A DNA stretch of 64,000 nucleotides from Trichopria drosophilae (taxonomy: Eukaryota; Arthropoda; Insecta; Hymenoptera; Diapriidae), in contig CM059586.1 of the NCBI GenBank assembly GCA_030407085.1, positions 31,731,501 to 31,795,500 of the forward strand, written 5' to 3'. A program made the translations under genes and the position numbers. Below are positions 13,500 to 25,662 of the stretch, piece after piece; position 1 is the stretch's first letter, and the number at the start of each line of letters is the position of its first letter. The notes below the pieces were generated by a model. The model saw nothing but the letters and a program-made list of their open reading frames with translations. It was not told the origin of the DNA and searched no databases.

Positions 13500-16400
13500 T
13501 TATGAATTTCTCTGATAGTTTACAGTATGTCACGTACAATGTTTAGAATAGCAATAATTTTTTGTCGATTTAGAACCTCTTGAATGATCGAGTCTTTGGT
13601 TCTTCATAATACTAATTAATTGCCTGCTTCCGTGTTACATCGTCCAAACTTAATCATTGTTTAATATATAATTAATTTATATAACGATTATTGATACACT
13701 TTTAAAAGGAAATAATAATGTAGGACAAACAACAAATTATTATGAAACAGATATTTTGTCGCTGAAAACGTTTTTCTCCAAACGCTGACGTAAAATCTTT
13801 AAGACAAGGTAACCTCAAATTTCCGAAAGGGCTATTTTTTAACATTTCGTGTCACATATGTCTTAACATTCTGATGTAATTGTCCAAAATAGACAACAGA
13901 ATCTTTATTCTTTAGAAAAATTGTCTCTGGCTCGGTTTAATTATTCACTACCTGGTTTTTAGGATGTTACGATCTATTTTTAAAAATTCTTTAATAATTG
14001 AAAGTGTTTAAATACAGGAAGACACGTTTACAAAAATAAAAAAAAGGAGAAATTTCAAATGATTCACAAAATATAAAATATTTCTAATAAAAAATAAATA
14101 AATAAAATACTGCAACAAAATCCTTCATAATTCGTTGTGTTCCTTTTTCGTAAATGAATCTCCTAATTTAACTTCTTTAACATAACGATTTGTTTGCACA
14201 CGTAGACACGATATATATCTTAAAAAATTTATTGAAATTTGATGTTTACTAATTTTTTATTTGAAAATGATAAAACAAATAAAGGAAAGAAGGTGAAATT
14301 TGCGAATACTCTTTGCTGTTTACTATTGGAAATTTGAGTAATGGAAACCCGATAAATTTGCATTCAGCAGGAAATCATATGCGAATGAAGTTCTTATTCC
14401 GTAAAAAAAATCCCTTATTCAATTTCAGAATGTGTCGAATTACGTCGAAAGAGAGCATTCCAGAAACATGCGATCGAATTCATTTGGAAATTACATGCGG
14501 ATTCAACTGTTTTTAATTTTGTCGAAAATGTTGGAAAGTTGTGTACACGTTCAAATATTATATGTATACACTTCAGGAAAAAAGTTTATAGTTTCGTACA
14601 TTTTTTTTGTACAAGGGGTAAAAAATGTGACAGTAGTTTTAATTAGTGGACAACAGAGAAATCTGATTGAAGAAAACTTCAATTATCATTACAATAGTTT
14701 CTCAATAGAATATTACGCACGTACTAACAAGTACGAAAATAATAAAAACTTTAATGAGCTAAAAAAGGCATTAAACTTCTTGTACTATCCCTTTTTATTA
14801 AAAACAGTTACATATTTGAGCCTAACATCTTAATCTCAGAGCGAATCTTCTTCCAAGTAACGGTTTCTAAACGCGCAAAACTTTCATCCTTTCTATTTTC
14901 TATTTCTCCTGTTATTAAGTACCGCACAGAGCAATTTTTATCTGTCATCATACACTCAAATTCTGACGATGTACAAAGTTTCTATTTAAACACGACACTT
15001 TTAATTGTTAGCAATATAATAAACCTACAAACGACACTATAATAAACCAGAAAGTAAATAAGCAGGTTTCCAGCAACCTTTGGATATCAATCTCTACGAA
15101 GATCGAAATTAAGGAGTGAAAACGTCACTTAAACGTCAACTTAGAGATAACAGCCAAAAAGAGCCCAGTAGTGGTTCTTTTTAACATACTTAGAGTTCGA
15201 AGATAAACCTCCAGCATACGACAGCATATAGTTACGCGGCCATGAGATTTGTGTCAGTGGATCAGTGATTTCTGGTTGTACCGGTTTCCGAGTAGTCTTA
15301 ACCCAAGTCACTCTCGAGTCGTTTGGTCCATCAAGCGAGACCATTCCTGCAAGTGGCATTATTTTCGTGCAAGTTAATGCACAATCAAATTTGGAAACTT
15401 TAACTCAAAACTATTCACATGTTCAAAATATATTTTCTTACAGTAATGAAGGAAAATTAAAATTGTAGGATTATTCAAATTGCATATATATTAGTGGCAT
15501 TGAAATCTGACTACGACGTCCACTACACTCATAACGAAAAGAACTCGTAGGGCCTCTTTATGTATGTGTCAGAAACTCGTTTTCATTGAACGGTATTTAT
15601 ACTTTGTTGCTAATAACTAAATGTCAACAACTCTACATCAATTTTATGCTTCAAGAATCCACCTTCATTATCAAGTAATAATTCTGATTCGTCAGTAGGT
15701 ACCATTACACAGCTTACTAGCAGAAGATAAATTCAATTCGAAATATTTCATGAAATATCTTCGGTGTAATTGCTAAATAACTGCAACTTTAGTATGTGAT
15801 CAGGATTTCTTAATATACGACTTATTCGAGAGTATAATTGAAGCAAAACGACAGATGCAACTAACATATGCGGGTAATGGTAGGGTAATTAAAGTATTTG
15901 TACAACTCCGCTATTGAAGGATGTTAACCTCATACTCACGGTGGTAAATCATGATTTAAAATACTAAAATATAAAGAAACACATTTCATAGTTTCTTACT
16001 AAACTTTACAGATCAAGTTTTATAAAACTAGAGATTAGCAACAAGAACTCAATAAACCACTCGACCAGGTGTTTTCATCCAACGAAGATTAGTTTAAGGC
16101 CTAACCCTTGTGTTAACCCCTTTAGGATTCGTCGCTGAGAGACCAAAGCGTAAAATCCCCTTCCCAATCAAATAATCTAAATCCGCAAATTTATAGGACC
16201 ATAAAATAGGAGCTGTAGTATTCGAGATTGACAAATTATTTCGAAATGATCCGTTTCATTAAATCATTCAATCTGACATGAATGTGTTACATAAGTAAAT
16301 TACATTTAAACATCATCCAGAACTAGCGAAATTATCATTGTAAATGACTACGTGATGAGATCTACTATAAGATCAGTACCCGATGTACACGCGCGTGAAA

Positions 16401-17630
16401 GTATTCGGGCACGTGTGGAAAGTTTAGAATATTATGAAGTAAAGATCACGTACAATTATTACCCATGAGATTAGTGTCTTTTTTATTCGGTAAAGTGCAC
16501 GTAATTAAACTGCAGCAAGGAATGGTTAATGGTGGACAACTGATACTTATAGTGGCACTAAATGTTTCCAAAATTATATAGATATTAGCCTCTAAATATC
16601 TTTTTAAGATTGCTGTTATATAATCACTAATCAAAATATTGGCAATTTAGTAACTTTCACTATATTTTCGGCATTCGAATGATTTTTTCCTGGGGTTTAC
16701 ATGACGGTCGAGGGAGGTCTTTCATAAGAAGATTTATTAGAATAAATTGAAAATAAAATGAATATAATTACAATGCAATCTTTGGAAGATCTGGAGAAGA
16801 AGTTAATGAACTGAAGGATCGCTTCGGATTGTCGCTTTTAGACGAACATATGTTCATCAAATGGGAGTCGGCGGAACTCTCGCGTGTCAATGGCATATGC
16901 GCGAGTACCACTAGTCTCGCTTCTCTTCTGTGTCGTCGACCCTTTTTTCATTTACTTCAGACCATACCTCTTTGTCCAACGATTATATCGCACTCACCAT
17001 ATGAAATATAAAGCGGGGGTGGATGGCGATTAAGCTAGGGCCATAACGAGGCACAGTCCATTAAGTCGCGGTTCCGATGAATAATGGTAAATTGTGCAAC
17101 AAGCGACTAATCTTATTTTACTTTTTGCAATGTATGAAATTTATAGAACCGAACATAATAGAATGACTTTTTTCAATCAATAATTTATGTGGAAGCTATA
17201 GTCATTGTGAATTTTTGTCATAGTAGAAGAAACCTTGTTACTTAAGATTTCTTTGTAAAAAGATTAACCCAAATTTGACCCAAGTCATTGTAGAGTGCTG
17301 GCTGTGATCCAGTCGGGTTAGTCTGGTCGGGGTCAGGTCAGATGGTCCTTTTGCATATCAAATATAATGTAGCATGACCTAACTGGATGTCAGACATGCT
17401 CCAGTAAAAATGTGTGCTATGTTGACATTGACATTGTTAGTATTTTATTCTCATATGTTCTAATTAGATGAATTTGTTTACATTTGATGTTACAATGTTT
17501 TATTGCGAGGATTGTGATAAACTACAGTCCACTAGGAACAAAAAATAATGTTCACCTTGTAAACCTTTTTATTTGTTGTTTTCATTTTCATCAACCAGCA
17601 AGAAATAGTTATATGCATGTGATTCCATTA
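13500..17630. other. AT-rich noncoding DNA
   Basis: No gene or repeat with defined ends was found. A mixed-composition patch at about 16,800-17,080 and a GGTC-rich patch at 17,270-17,400 break the AT-rich background. The 133-codon plus-strand frame at 14,432-14,833 is AT-rich, lacks a recognised domain and is likely chance. Confidence 0.4.
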
Positions 17631-17890
17631 ATTAAGTATCTCTATTCCTCTATGTTTCCTGTCGTTTTGAATGCCTATCCAGTTTTATCCAGTCCCAATT
17701 CGTTATATGTAGTTCCGCCCGCAAGAAATGTATAGAGAATCCATCCAAATGTATTCCAAAATAATATCTGATGATTATTCAATCAAGTTCCATCCTGATC
17801 GAAATGGAAGGGGATTATTTCGGATGAGTTTGGATTAAATCTTTATATATTACTTGCGGACAGAATTGCGTAAGGCAAGTTGAATCGATT

Positions 17891-18266
17891 CTAGGTTGAC
17901 GTAAGTTTCTAGATTGACAAGTTCGTAGTTTTTGATATTTCGCTTTGTCGTTTTGGGTATCGAGATTGACCTTTCCATAGTTTTCGATGTCTCGAGTGAC
18001 CACTACCCAGTTTTGGTACCCAAGCCGGCCTCGCCATTCTTTTCAATATCTACGTTGACCACTCCATAGTTTTCGCGATCTAGGTCGACCTTACCGTAAT
18101 TTTTTGTTTACAGAATGACCAAACTATAGACAGATCCATCTGGATACCTAAAACTACGAAAAGGACCACCTAGAAAACGAAAAATAATATAGATATCAAT
18201 CTGGATACCGGAAATTAAGGAGAGGTCAGCGTAGATGTTGGCAACAATGAAGAGAGGTTAACCTAG
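17891..18266. repeat. Inverted array of 30-bp units (foldback-like)
   Basis: A motif of the form CTAGRTTGACC recurs at 17,961, 17,991, 18,021, 18,051, 18,081 and 18,111, so six units lie at an even 30-bp spacing. Units are linked by CCATAGTTTTCGAT-like sequence, and two looser units lie upstream (17,891 and 17,909). From about 18,140 the same units appear in reverse complement (GGACCACCTAG at about 18,163, GGTCAGCGTAG at 18,224, GGTTAACCTAG at 18,255). Forward and inverted arms built of short subrepeats are the architecture of foldback elements; membership in a known family is not shown. Confidence 0.6.
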
Positions 18267-18306
18267 ATATTGTAAACGAATTGCAGATTTGAGTTCCGTA
18301 TGGTAT

Positions 18307-18555
18307 AATGGATTTGATTGGATAGGATCTTTGTAAGTTCAGTTGATAAAAATCGACAAGATGTCGGATAAAAGTGAAGAGGATTGGCGTTCAACCGATA
18401 GGATTGAAATGGATAGAATTACATATTTCAGTTTCGCGTGATACAATGGATTCAATTGGATAGGATCTTTATTAATTCATTTCGACAAGAGAGAATCATT
18501 GAATGAAAGTGGAAAGGGTTGGTGTTCAACCGATAGGATGGAAATGGAAGAACTT
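18307..18555. repeat. Tandem duplication, about 138-bp unit
   Basis: AATGGATT...TTGGATAGGATCTTT starts at 18,307 and again at 18,445. Both copies end with GTTCAACCGATAGGAT and GGAAATGG-like sequence. The copies differ at many positions, so the duplication is old. Partially matching reverse-complement sequence lies at 17,640-17,810, left of the 30-bp array, so the duplication may be the outer arm of one large palindromic element. Confidence 0.55.
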
Positions 18556-18559
18556 CGTG

Positions 18560-20470
18560 GTTTTTATAGATTCAGGCAAAATTGGATTATGTTGTAGTAT
18601 TTTTCTACATCCATATGCGTCTATTCCAATCCCATTTTTTCAGCAGGATTATTAGTCCTGGTTAATTTGATTGTCTTATTCGAATATACCATTCTCGGTT
18701 GCATATTTAATGTGTTTGAAGATCCCAAAACTTGGCAGAGTTTGTGCCGGAATAACAAATGGAGGATTGCATATTTATTCACTCGCACGGTCACACAAAT
18801 GTACGGAATGATCAAAATAAGTTGTGCAAAAGTTATTTTTTGGAATGTCTTTTGTTTCGGACATCAGTTAGTAATTTTTTCCTTTCCGTTGTGGAACTGA
18901 TTTGACTTATCGTATCATTGCATTCGGTTCTATTGTTTATCTAAATTGCAAATAATTATAGCCAGAATGCGTCGCGAATTTGGAACATCATGTCTACTTT
19001 TTAGGGCAACTTGTTATTCCTGATTGTAGACATGACATAACCCTAAAGTGTGTCTAGCTTATCTGTACAATACGTCGCTAATCTTCTTCTGATTTTCTTT
19101 AACAGCTATATTCTCAGTTGTCTGCAATATATGCATTGAAAGCAAAAAATTGTCAATTAGGTATATAGTTAGAGTCCTCTTCACAATATGTACGGTAAGT
19201 TTCCTTATATTAACATTTCGATTGAAGGAGTTTGAAGAACTTTAACATTTTTTGCTGACAGCGAAAGAAAGAGCATAAACAAACTATTTTTGTGCCTTCC
19301 TTTACCATGTATATTAGTGAAGGACCAAGTCAGAAATTAGCATTAAAAGTAAGAAAGAAAAGTTAAAGAAAGCATTTAGAATCAAACATTTTATATGGCA
19401 GAAAGTCTTTCTTGCGTTTGGTGAGCAATCAGCAAGTTCTGGCATATTTATTTCTAATTCCCAGCACTTTATGGACGAGACATGACTCGTCAAGTTAGCA
19501 CATAAAACCCTGTAGATTTACAAAAAAAAATTATCCGTGTTTCTTATGCTTCCAAACAGTGATTGTTTAATTTTCGAGCTAAAATGCTGCAGCTGATACA
19601 TCAGTATCAAGTTTACTATCCTGGTCTGATTGCATTTAATAAGTTTCTGTACTTTTTACGATGTGCCATCTGCCGTGAAAATGTACATACAATCTGTTAT
19701 TTTTCTCTTTGTGAAAGTTATATGTAAAAGCATTGCCAACAATGGTGTCAACGGGTTTTAGGACAGAAAACCTTTATGCAAACGAATTGTCCAGTATTTA
19801 TGTAGGTATCTGGACTCATCAGACAAAGCATCGTTTTTTGTCCTTATTTCGTATTTAATTATGGAATGAAACTGAGTGGTTCTGCAGAGGGTATTTGTAT
19901 TGATACAGTCATGGTATCTTTAACGAAACTAACATAGAAGCAGTTCAATTTCATCTGTCTACATTAATTATGACCACTGGTTTTCGATATTGTAAAATCT
20001 GATATAATAATTCCGAATGAGTCCATTTAAAAACGGAAAATTAGACAAAAGTTCATTAAAAAAAATATTTATAAATGCACATGATTTGCTCTTTATCGGT
20101 CTTCGTTTGTAAATTTGACACGAATCTGTATATGATTATTGTAACTAGATATTTCAGCCAATTCTCATATCGATCGAGGAGTTAACCAAACCCGTTTCAG
20201 CTTTTTGCAGAAGAAAGGCAGCGTCTGCAATGAAGCTGGCTTTGTTTTGTAATCTTACACTAATGTACGTCCGCAGTGAGTCTCCGATCCCATGTCATCC
20301 GTCCAAATGCAATACACCCACGGACTTTATTTCTAGTTTCGTATTCCATGCTTTCTGTTACTTCGTGACATTTCAGTACTTTGTGCGAATTTTATTTTTT
20401 ATAAATTTTAATTATGCATGTTTTTTGCAAATGTGGGTTTTAAAAATTTTAATGGATATCCATGAGCAAC
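18560..20470. other. AT-rich noncoding DNA
   Basis: No exon-like or repeated structure was recognised. A donor-like ACG/GTAAGT occurs on the plus strand near 19,193 without an open exon upstream. Confidence 0.4.
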
Positions 20471-20472
20471 CA

Positions 20473-20583
20473 GGTTCTATTTCGCTATAGTAATAAAGAC
20501 GGTTCAATTTCGTTGTGGTAAGAAAATGGTTCTATCTCGGTGTCGGAATGGCAAAAGTTCTATCTCGCGAGAAAAATTATTTG
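20473..20583. repeat. Four diverged 28-bp tandem repeats
   Basis: GGTTCTATTTCG-like motifs start at 20,473, 20,501, 20,528 and 20,556, a 27-28 bp period. A related GTTATCTCG lies near 20,636. The reverse complement CGAGATAG lies at 20,687-20,694, so this array may also be one side of an inverted structure. Confidence 0.5.
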
Positions 20584-20699
20584 ATGCCAATTTAGGTTGG
20601 TGATAGTATACATTGCGTTGGTTTTGCAAAAAGAAGGTGTTATCTCGTTTTTTATTTTCCTGAAAAGATCTTTTCATAATCTAAGTCGAGATAGCACAA

Positions 20700-22440
20700 C
20701 TTTTATAAAGAATTTTGTTATTCCTAGTCGACGAATGAATTAGAGAATGAATTTTCCTTCCGAAAGAATTGTTGAAATTCCCATCGTTTTGAGAAAGGTT
20801 AAAGTAAAAAGTGCAGTCTTTAAAAATAAATAAGGTGATATACTGCTCTGAATGACAACACGAACGACAACATGGTCTGAATGTCCATCGCCTTTCTATA
20901 AATTGCATAATTATTTGGTCATATTTGCCCAATGTCAATAAAGTCGAAAATATATTTATTGTTATATGATTTATTTAAATAAATGATTCATTTAGCTACT
21001 AAGCAATTACATTATTGGTATAGGTTATGCAACGAGAAATTTTTATTTTTAAACGGATATACCATTGCCGGTGTGAACCATTTATTTGTAATAATAGGAG
21101 TAATATTCTCGATTAGATTATTTAAAAGTAAAATTTGGAACTACTGAATTTATATGAAATTGTAGGAAATCAGATTCATATATTTATTTCGAACACTTTT
21201 GAACATTTATAAACGAGTTGGGCAGATTCCAAAATCTGGATTATTGTTTATGAAGCTTTTGTGTGATTATAAAGTCTCGTTAATTCTAAAATTACTGAAT
21301 AATAGGTTCTACACTAAGACAAATATTTAGTCAATAAACTGGCGTATTACGCTTTTCGGAACAAAATATTTAGTAGATTTTATGACGCAATATAGTTCAG
21401 TCGAGACACGGGCAGACATGTATTTTAAGGTTTCCAATGTGTATTGTAAAATTTACAATCTGTATTGTAATGTTTACAATATATATGATATCATTTGCGA
21501 TAATTATTGTAAGAGTTACAAACGGTACAATTTTAATCCCCAGTTATTTACTAAATGTTTTTTTCATTGGCATAACAAAATTGTGCTTTCGGTTCTATAA
21601 GCATGAACTGTCAAATTATTTACAATTTATTATAGTAACGATAAATTAATCATTATCGCTGAAAATGCCTAAAAATTGTGTAGATAAAATATGTTTGATA
21701 ACAGTTTATTCAGGAGTTCTAAGTAATTGTCATGATTTTGTTTCTAACATGAAATAGAACCAAAGTAAACAAATTTGGACAATTCTTGTTAGGTCTACTT
21801 GGCATGTTGGAAATTCATTTTTTCTACTAATTCAATGAGCATTTTCAAGGATCTCAAATAACTTCAAGTGAATTTAATGGATTTTAAAGTTGTATCGTCC
21901 AGTGATTCGAATAAATATTATTATTTACGTTGACAAAATGAATCTTTTATTCATGTGTATAATATTAAAAAAGCGAAATGCAGTCTTTAGCTTAGAAGTT
22001 GCATAATGCCAATACTGGTAGCAAATTAAAAGAGTCTATTTGATATGTATACAATATTTGCATACATATAATGGTTGACAAGAACAGAGACAAATATGAG
22101 AGTCGGGATACGTAAAGCCGCCATTGAATGTACTCTGAGAATAGTAAACAATGGAATGTTTGTTTGGAAAATTGATTGCGAAATAAGGAAGTTATGTTCA
22201 TTAATAAGTTATTCATTCATTAGTTTATGCCAATGTTTACAGTTTGATGAACTTTGTTTTCTTTAATGTAACAAGAATTGATGAAAAAAAATATGCCTAT
22301 AGAATTTTTTTATTTCTTGCGTCGCGGCTTTTTTAATATAATATTTAGATTTATTATATTTTATATGAACCTGCTACGTGATTAGTACATATTTTTATAT
22401 AAATCAACTTACTCAAAACACTCTCCAATAATATAATGCG
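20700..22440. other. AT-rich noncoding DNA
   Basis: No gene found. Near 21,440-21,480 TGTATTGTAA and TTTACAAT alternate, giving small imperfect palindromes. The open frames of 60-85 codons here are AT-driven. Confidence 0.4.
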
Positions 22441-22451
22441 AACCAGATGAT

Positions 22452-22482
22452 GAAAACTTACCTGAAACAAAAGAAAAATAGA
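22452..22482 (-). other. Recursive (ratchet) splice site
   Basis: On the minus strand a long pyrimidine tract (CTATTTTTCTTTTGTTT) leads into CAG, which is joined without any exon to GTAAGTTTTC; the junction falls between 22,462 and 22,461. This is the exact form of a recursive splice site, where a strong 3' splice site directly abuts a strong 5' splice site and the intron is removed in steps. Such zero-length exons are well established in long Drosophila introns and also occur in vertebrates. It implies a minus-strand transcript with a very long intron across this part of the window. The host gene is not visible. Confidence 0.65.
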
Positions 22483-23152
22483 ATTAAAATTCATTGTATG
22501 TGGAAAATATTATTAAATTTTGTGATGTAATATTAAACATGTTTAGAATTATTTATTATTAATTTGAAAACAACATGTCATGTTGTAGCTTAATAAATAG
22601 ATTGTTTGATATTAGCATAGGATACGTACATGACAACAGAAATAATTTCTCATACGGTAGTTATAAGTTTAATTGTATTATAAAAATGTAAGATGAAATT
22701 TCGTTAGTTAATTCGACTACAAAGGTTCAAAATGTACACCTGGCTGTTACCAACTTGACTTCCTAAGAATCGGAGGAGTTCTGAACTTCGAGTAATTTTT
22801 TCGTTTTTAATTGAGGATTTAATCGTAGCTTTTTTATTATAGTATACTGATATAATCAGCATTAAGATCATTACGTCAATAAAACAGATAAAAATGTTGT
22901 CCTAAAACGTCAATGTCCATACAGGAAATAACATTTCAAATTTCAGATAATTTAATTTTTTTATTAATAATTTTGTCAATGCTTTCAAAATTAATTAAAG
23001 TTCGATGTTAGTAGTTTTTTAATATAAAGTTTAATTTTAGTAATTAATTGAAACATTTGATTCTGCGAATGAAGCGATCTTTTACGTTCAATAAATATTA
23101 ACTAGTCAACTCTTAAGCTTAGTTAATATTCTGTATAGCGTAGCGAATCTAA
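22483..23152. other. AT-rich noncoding DNA
   Basis: No recognisable feature beyond a short perfect palindrome, ACAACATGTCATGTTGT, near 22,570. Confidence 0.4.

Positions 23153-23179
<27 letters not shown>
23153..23179. repeat. (AT)n microsatellite
   Basis: An uninterrupted run of AT dinucleotides of about 27 bases. Confidence 0.9.
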
Positions 23180-23183
<4 letters not shown>

Positions 23184-23934
23184 AAATAATTGTGAAATCT
23201 CGTCGGTATAAATTTTGCTGTAATCATGATTAAGTATACAATGCAACATAATATATCGAAAAGTATTAAATATGTCTTTTAATAATCATTCCTATTAGAA
23301 GTTAAAAACTATGTCTTAATGTTAGTCAAGATTCTAACGTTATATTAGGAATTTGCCATTAATATATTTGTGTTAATAGGTATTAACATTATTTTGCTAC
23401 AATTTATCAGAGTGGTTTAAGTCTAAGTTTAGTTTGGATTTGAATTAATATTGTTTAGACTTTAGAATCTGCAAAGAATGAATAGCTCAGTTTATTATTT
23501 AAATACTAGTTTATCAGTAATTATGTGTCCAAAATAGTTATTTTTTAGAACCTCATACTTGGCTCTAACACTAATAGTTTTCGAGAATCACTGCTCGTTT
23601 CAGAAATACCCAAGTAAGATATCTGCTTTAGCACTAATTTAGTAAAAACGAGTTATTAACGAGATATTTAGGAGACTACTTGTTTTTATTCGACATACGA
23701 AATATTATATATATTCTTATAAGTATCACTATGATATTAGAAATAGTTTTTTGGCGAACGAATTAGACCTAATTTTGTAACACTATTATTTCATTTGGCT
23801 CAGCGATTTAATTTAACTCGTCTGCACAGCATTGGGAAGCGATTCACAGATGTCCAAAAAATGAGTTAACACGATCACAAAAGACATTTTTATGATTTTT
23901 TTTTTGTTATTTTTGATTTTGTAAAAAAATTAGA
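23180..23934. other. AT-rich noncoding DNA
   Basis: No gene, repeat or splice signal was recognised. Confidence 0.4.
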
Positions 23935-23935
23935 T

Positions 23936-24012
23936 GAACCGCGCCAGGAGTTGAACCGTGAACCTTTCGATTGCCGATCGAATGCTAAACCAAGTAAACT
24001 ACACATCCTCTC
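23936..24012 (-). repeat. tRNA-like sequence, probable SINE head or tRNA relic (A)
   Basis: On the minus strand the segment reads as a decayed tRNA. An A-box-like TAGTTTACTTGG is followed by a perfect 5-bp anticodon stem TTCGA/TCGAA with loop TCGGCAA, then a B-box GGTTCAACTCC. The T stem and acceptor stem do not pair properly and base 33 of the loop is C instead of T, so it is not a working tRNA. An A-rich segment follows on the 3' side (23,885-23,930), as expected of a tRNA-derived SINE. Similar relics lie at 35,197-35,275 and 63,858-63,922 in the same orientation. Confidence 0.5.
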
Positions 24013-24162
24013 AAGAGACTGTATCATTAACTTAAATGGATTTAGGCAATATTTTTGTTGTTGTTTCTAATAAATCGTTATTTGTAAAATATTATAGAAT
24101 ATGCCGTTATTCATTGGCAATCATAGTGATAGTATAATAATATATTTACAAAAAAATGCGCG

Positions 24163-24195
24163 TTTTGTATTACAAAAACGATTTGTAATACAAAA
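24163..24195. repeat. Perfect hairpin, 14-bp arms
   Basis: TTTTGTATTACAAA (24,163-24,176) is followed by the loop AACGA and by its exact reverse complement TTTGTAATACAAAA (24,182-24,195). It could be the minimal remnant of a foldback element; no transcript signals accompany it. Confidence 0.85.
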
Positions 24196-25219
24196 AAGTA
24201 TTTTGACAGTCTTTAGATTTGTTTTTGTATAAAGATGCTTCATTTTACGTAAACCAATGAATATAATGAAAAAAACGACACGAGAACTTATTAGGTTTGT
24301 TTGAAAAATGAAACATCTCTAAAACTTCCGGCCAATATATGCAACAAAAATTGAACACGTGTCCATTCAATAATTCTAAAACAATTTATGTGCAAAACCG
24401 TAAAAACACGTCAGAGCATTACTCACTCGTTTAGATATAGTTATATAATATAATTATGTCTACAAATAATGTTAATCCTTCCTGGATCAGAAAATACGAA
24501 CCTCGTTGATGAAATGTTAGTTATGTCATAATTTGTTGAATACTTTATGACAATAAATCAAAAAATAAAATATAGTAAAAAATGGTCCTAGCTCCATTCA
24601 AATAACGTAATTCGCGTGCCTTTTTGAGACGTCAATTCTGTAACTTGAGAATCTTGAAACGTACGTTTTCAGCGTCTCTAAACTCGTTTTCGCATCCGAA
24701 GGTCACGTGTGTCATCGTCGCCGACGCCTGCGTTTGCTTATTCGCAGTTGTTTCTTTACTTGCGGTTTGTGGATCGTACACGTCGACGAATAAATTGTGG
24801 ACATACATTTATCCCCCGACTGACAAGTGACGCGAAATTACAACTACAGATGAAATTGGCGAATAAGGGCTCGATGGGTTTTGATTTATTTCCAGTGCTA
24901 GGAGAAACATGTCTCCATGGATATCGGAGAAAAGTTGTAAAATGTTTTTTTTTCGAATAATTTGTTCATTTAAATTTGGTTATTTAAATATTCGTGAAGG
25001 CCACAAATAATAAATTGTATCCATACTTCTTCAAACGTATTTTCAATTTGGAATATGTGCAATTGATTTCTTGTAATATTCTTTTTTGGGTGGTCGCAAA
25101 ATCCTCCTTTGCACCCTCCCGGTGAGAAATGCGTTTGGTGGCTACAACCAGAATGCTAGTGGTTCAGAACTTATCTGGTTGTGGTAACTAAACTTATACA
25201 ATTTGTAGAAGATATTTGG
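24196..25219. other. Noncoding DNA with a GC-richer island
   Basis: A CpG-rich island lies at about 24,610-24,950. It has open frames of 68 and 83 codons in overlapping frames and an acceptor-like GTACGTTTTCAG near 24,660, but no domain and no convincing donor. The rest is AT-rich. Confidence 0.35.
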
Positions 25220-25223
25220 TTAA

Positions 25224-25625
25224 CCCTTAAAGCGCCCTGGGGGTACTGGGAGACCCCACACAAAAATATTACATTTTTTCCCTTCTAAAACTGCACTTTT
25301 ACAGCATTTTGGTTTCTTAAAGAGCTACATTTCAAGAGGCACAGGTTAAATTATCAGGAAAAAATGTTGAAAATTGGCTGAGTTATGATTTTTTTGTGTG
25401 AAAAACGTCACTTTTGTATTTCATTGTTTATAACGGGCACCAATAATTTTTTTATCAAGATAACTTATCTACGCGGTAAAATGACACTTGGAGAGTATCC
25501 AGTAATTTGGTTGAAACGAAATAATGAAAACTGTCTGCGCAGGACGATATTATTTTCGGATTGGGGTCTCCCAGGACCCCACATGGCGCTTTGTGTTGTT
25601 TTTATATAGGTTGGCGCTTTAAGGG
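25224..25625. mobile_element. piggyBac-like non-autonomous element
   Basis: The element is flanked by TTAA on both sides (25,220-25,223 and 25,626-25,629), the canonical piggyBac target duplication. Its ends are inverted repeats: left CCCTTAAAGCGCC and right GGCGCTTTAAGGG. A second, inner inverted block is built from CTGGGAGACCCC on the left and GGGGTCTCCCAGG on the right. At 402 bp it is far too short for a transposase, so it is a MITE. The 74-codon open frame inside (25,385-25,609) is not transposase-like. Confidence 0.85.
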
Positions 25626-25662
25626 TTAAATAGTTATTTTCTTTCGTGTAAAATACAAAGTA

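Noticed and set aside
17961..18120. CRISPR-like 30-bp spacing
   Set aside because: Units are contiguous tandem repeats with inverted partners, not repeats separated by unrelated spacers.
23936..24012. Functional tRNA gene (apparent GGC anticodon)
   Set aside because: The acceptor and T stems do not pair and the base before the anticodon is C instead of T. The structure is that of a relic.
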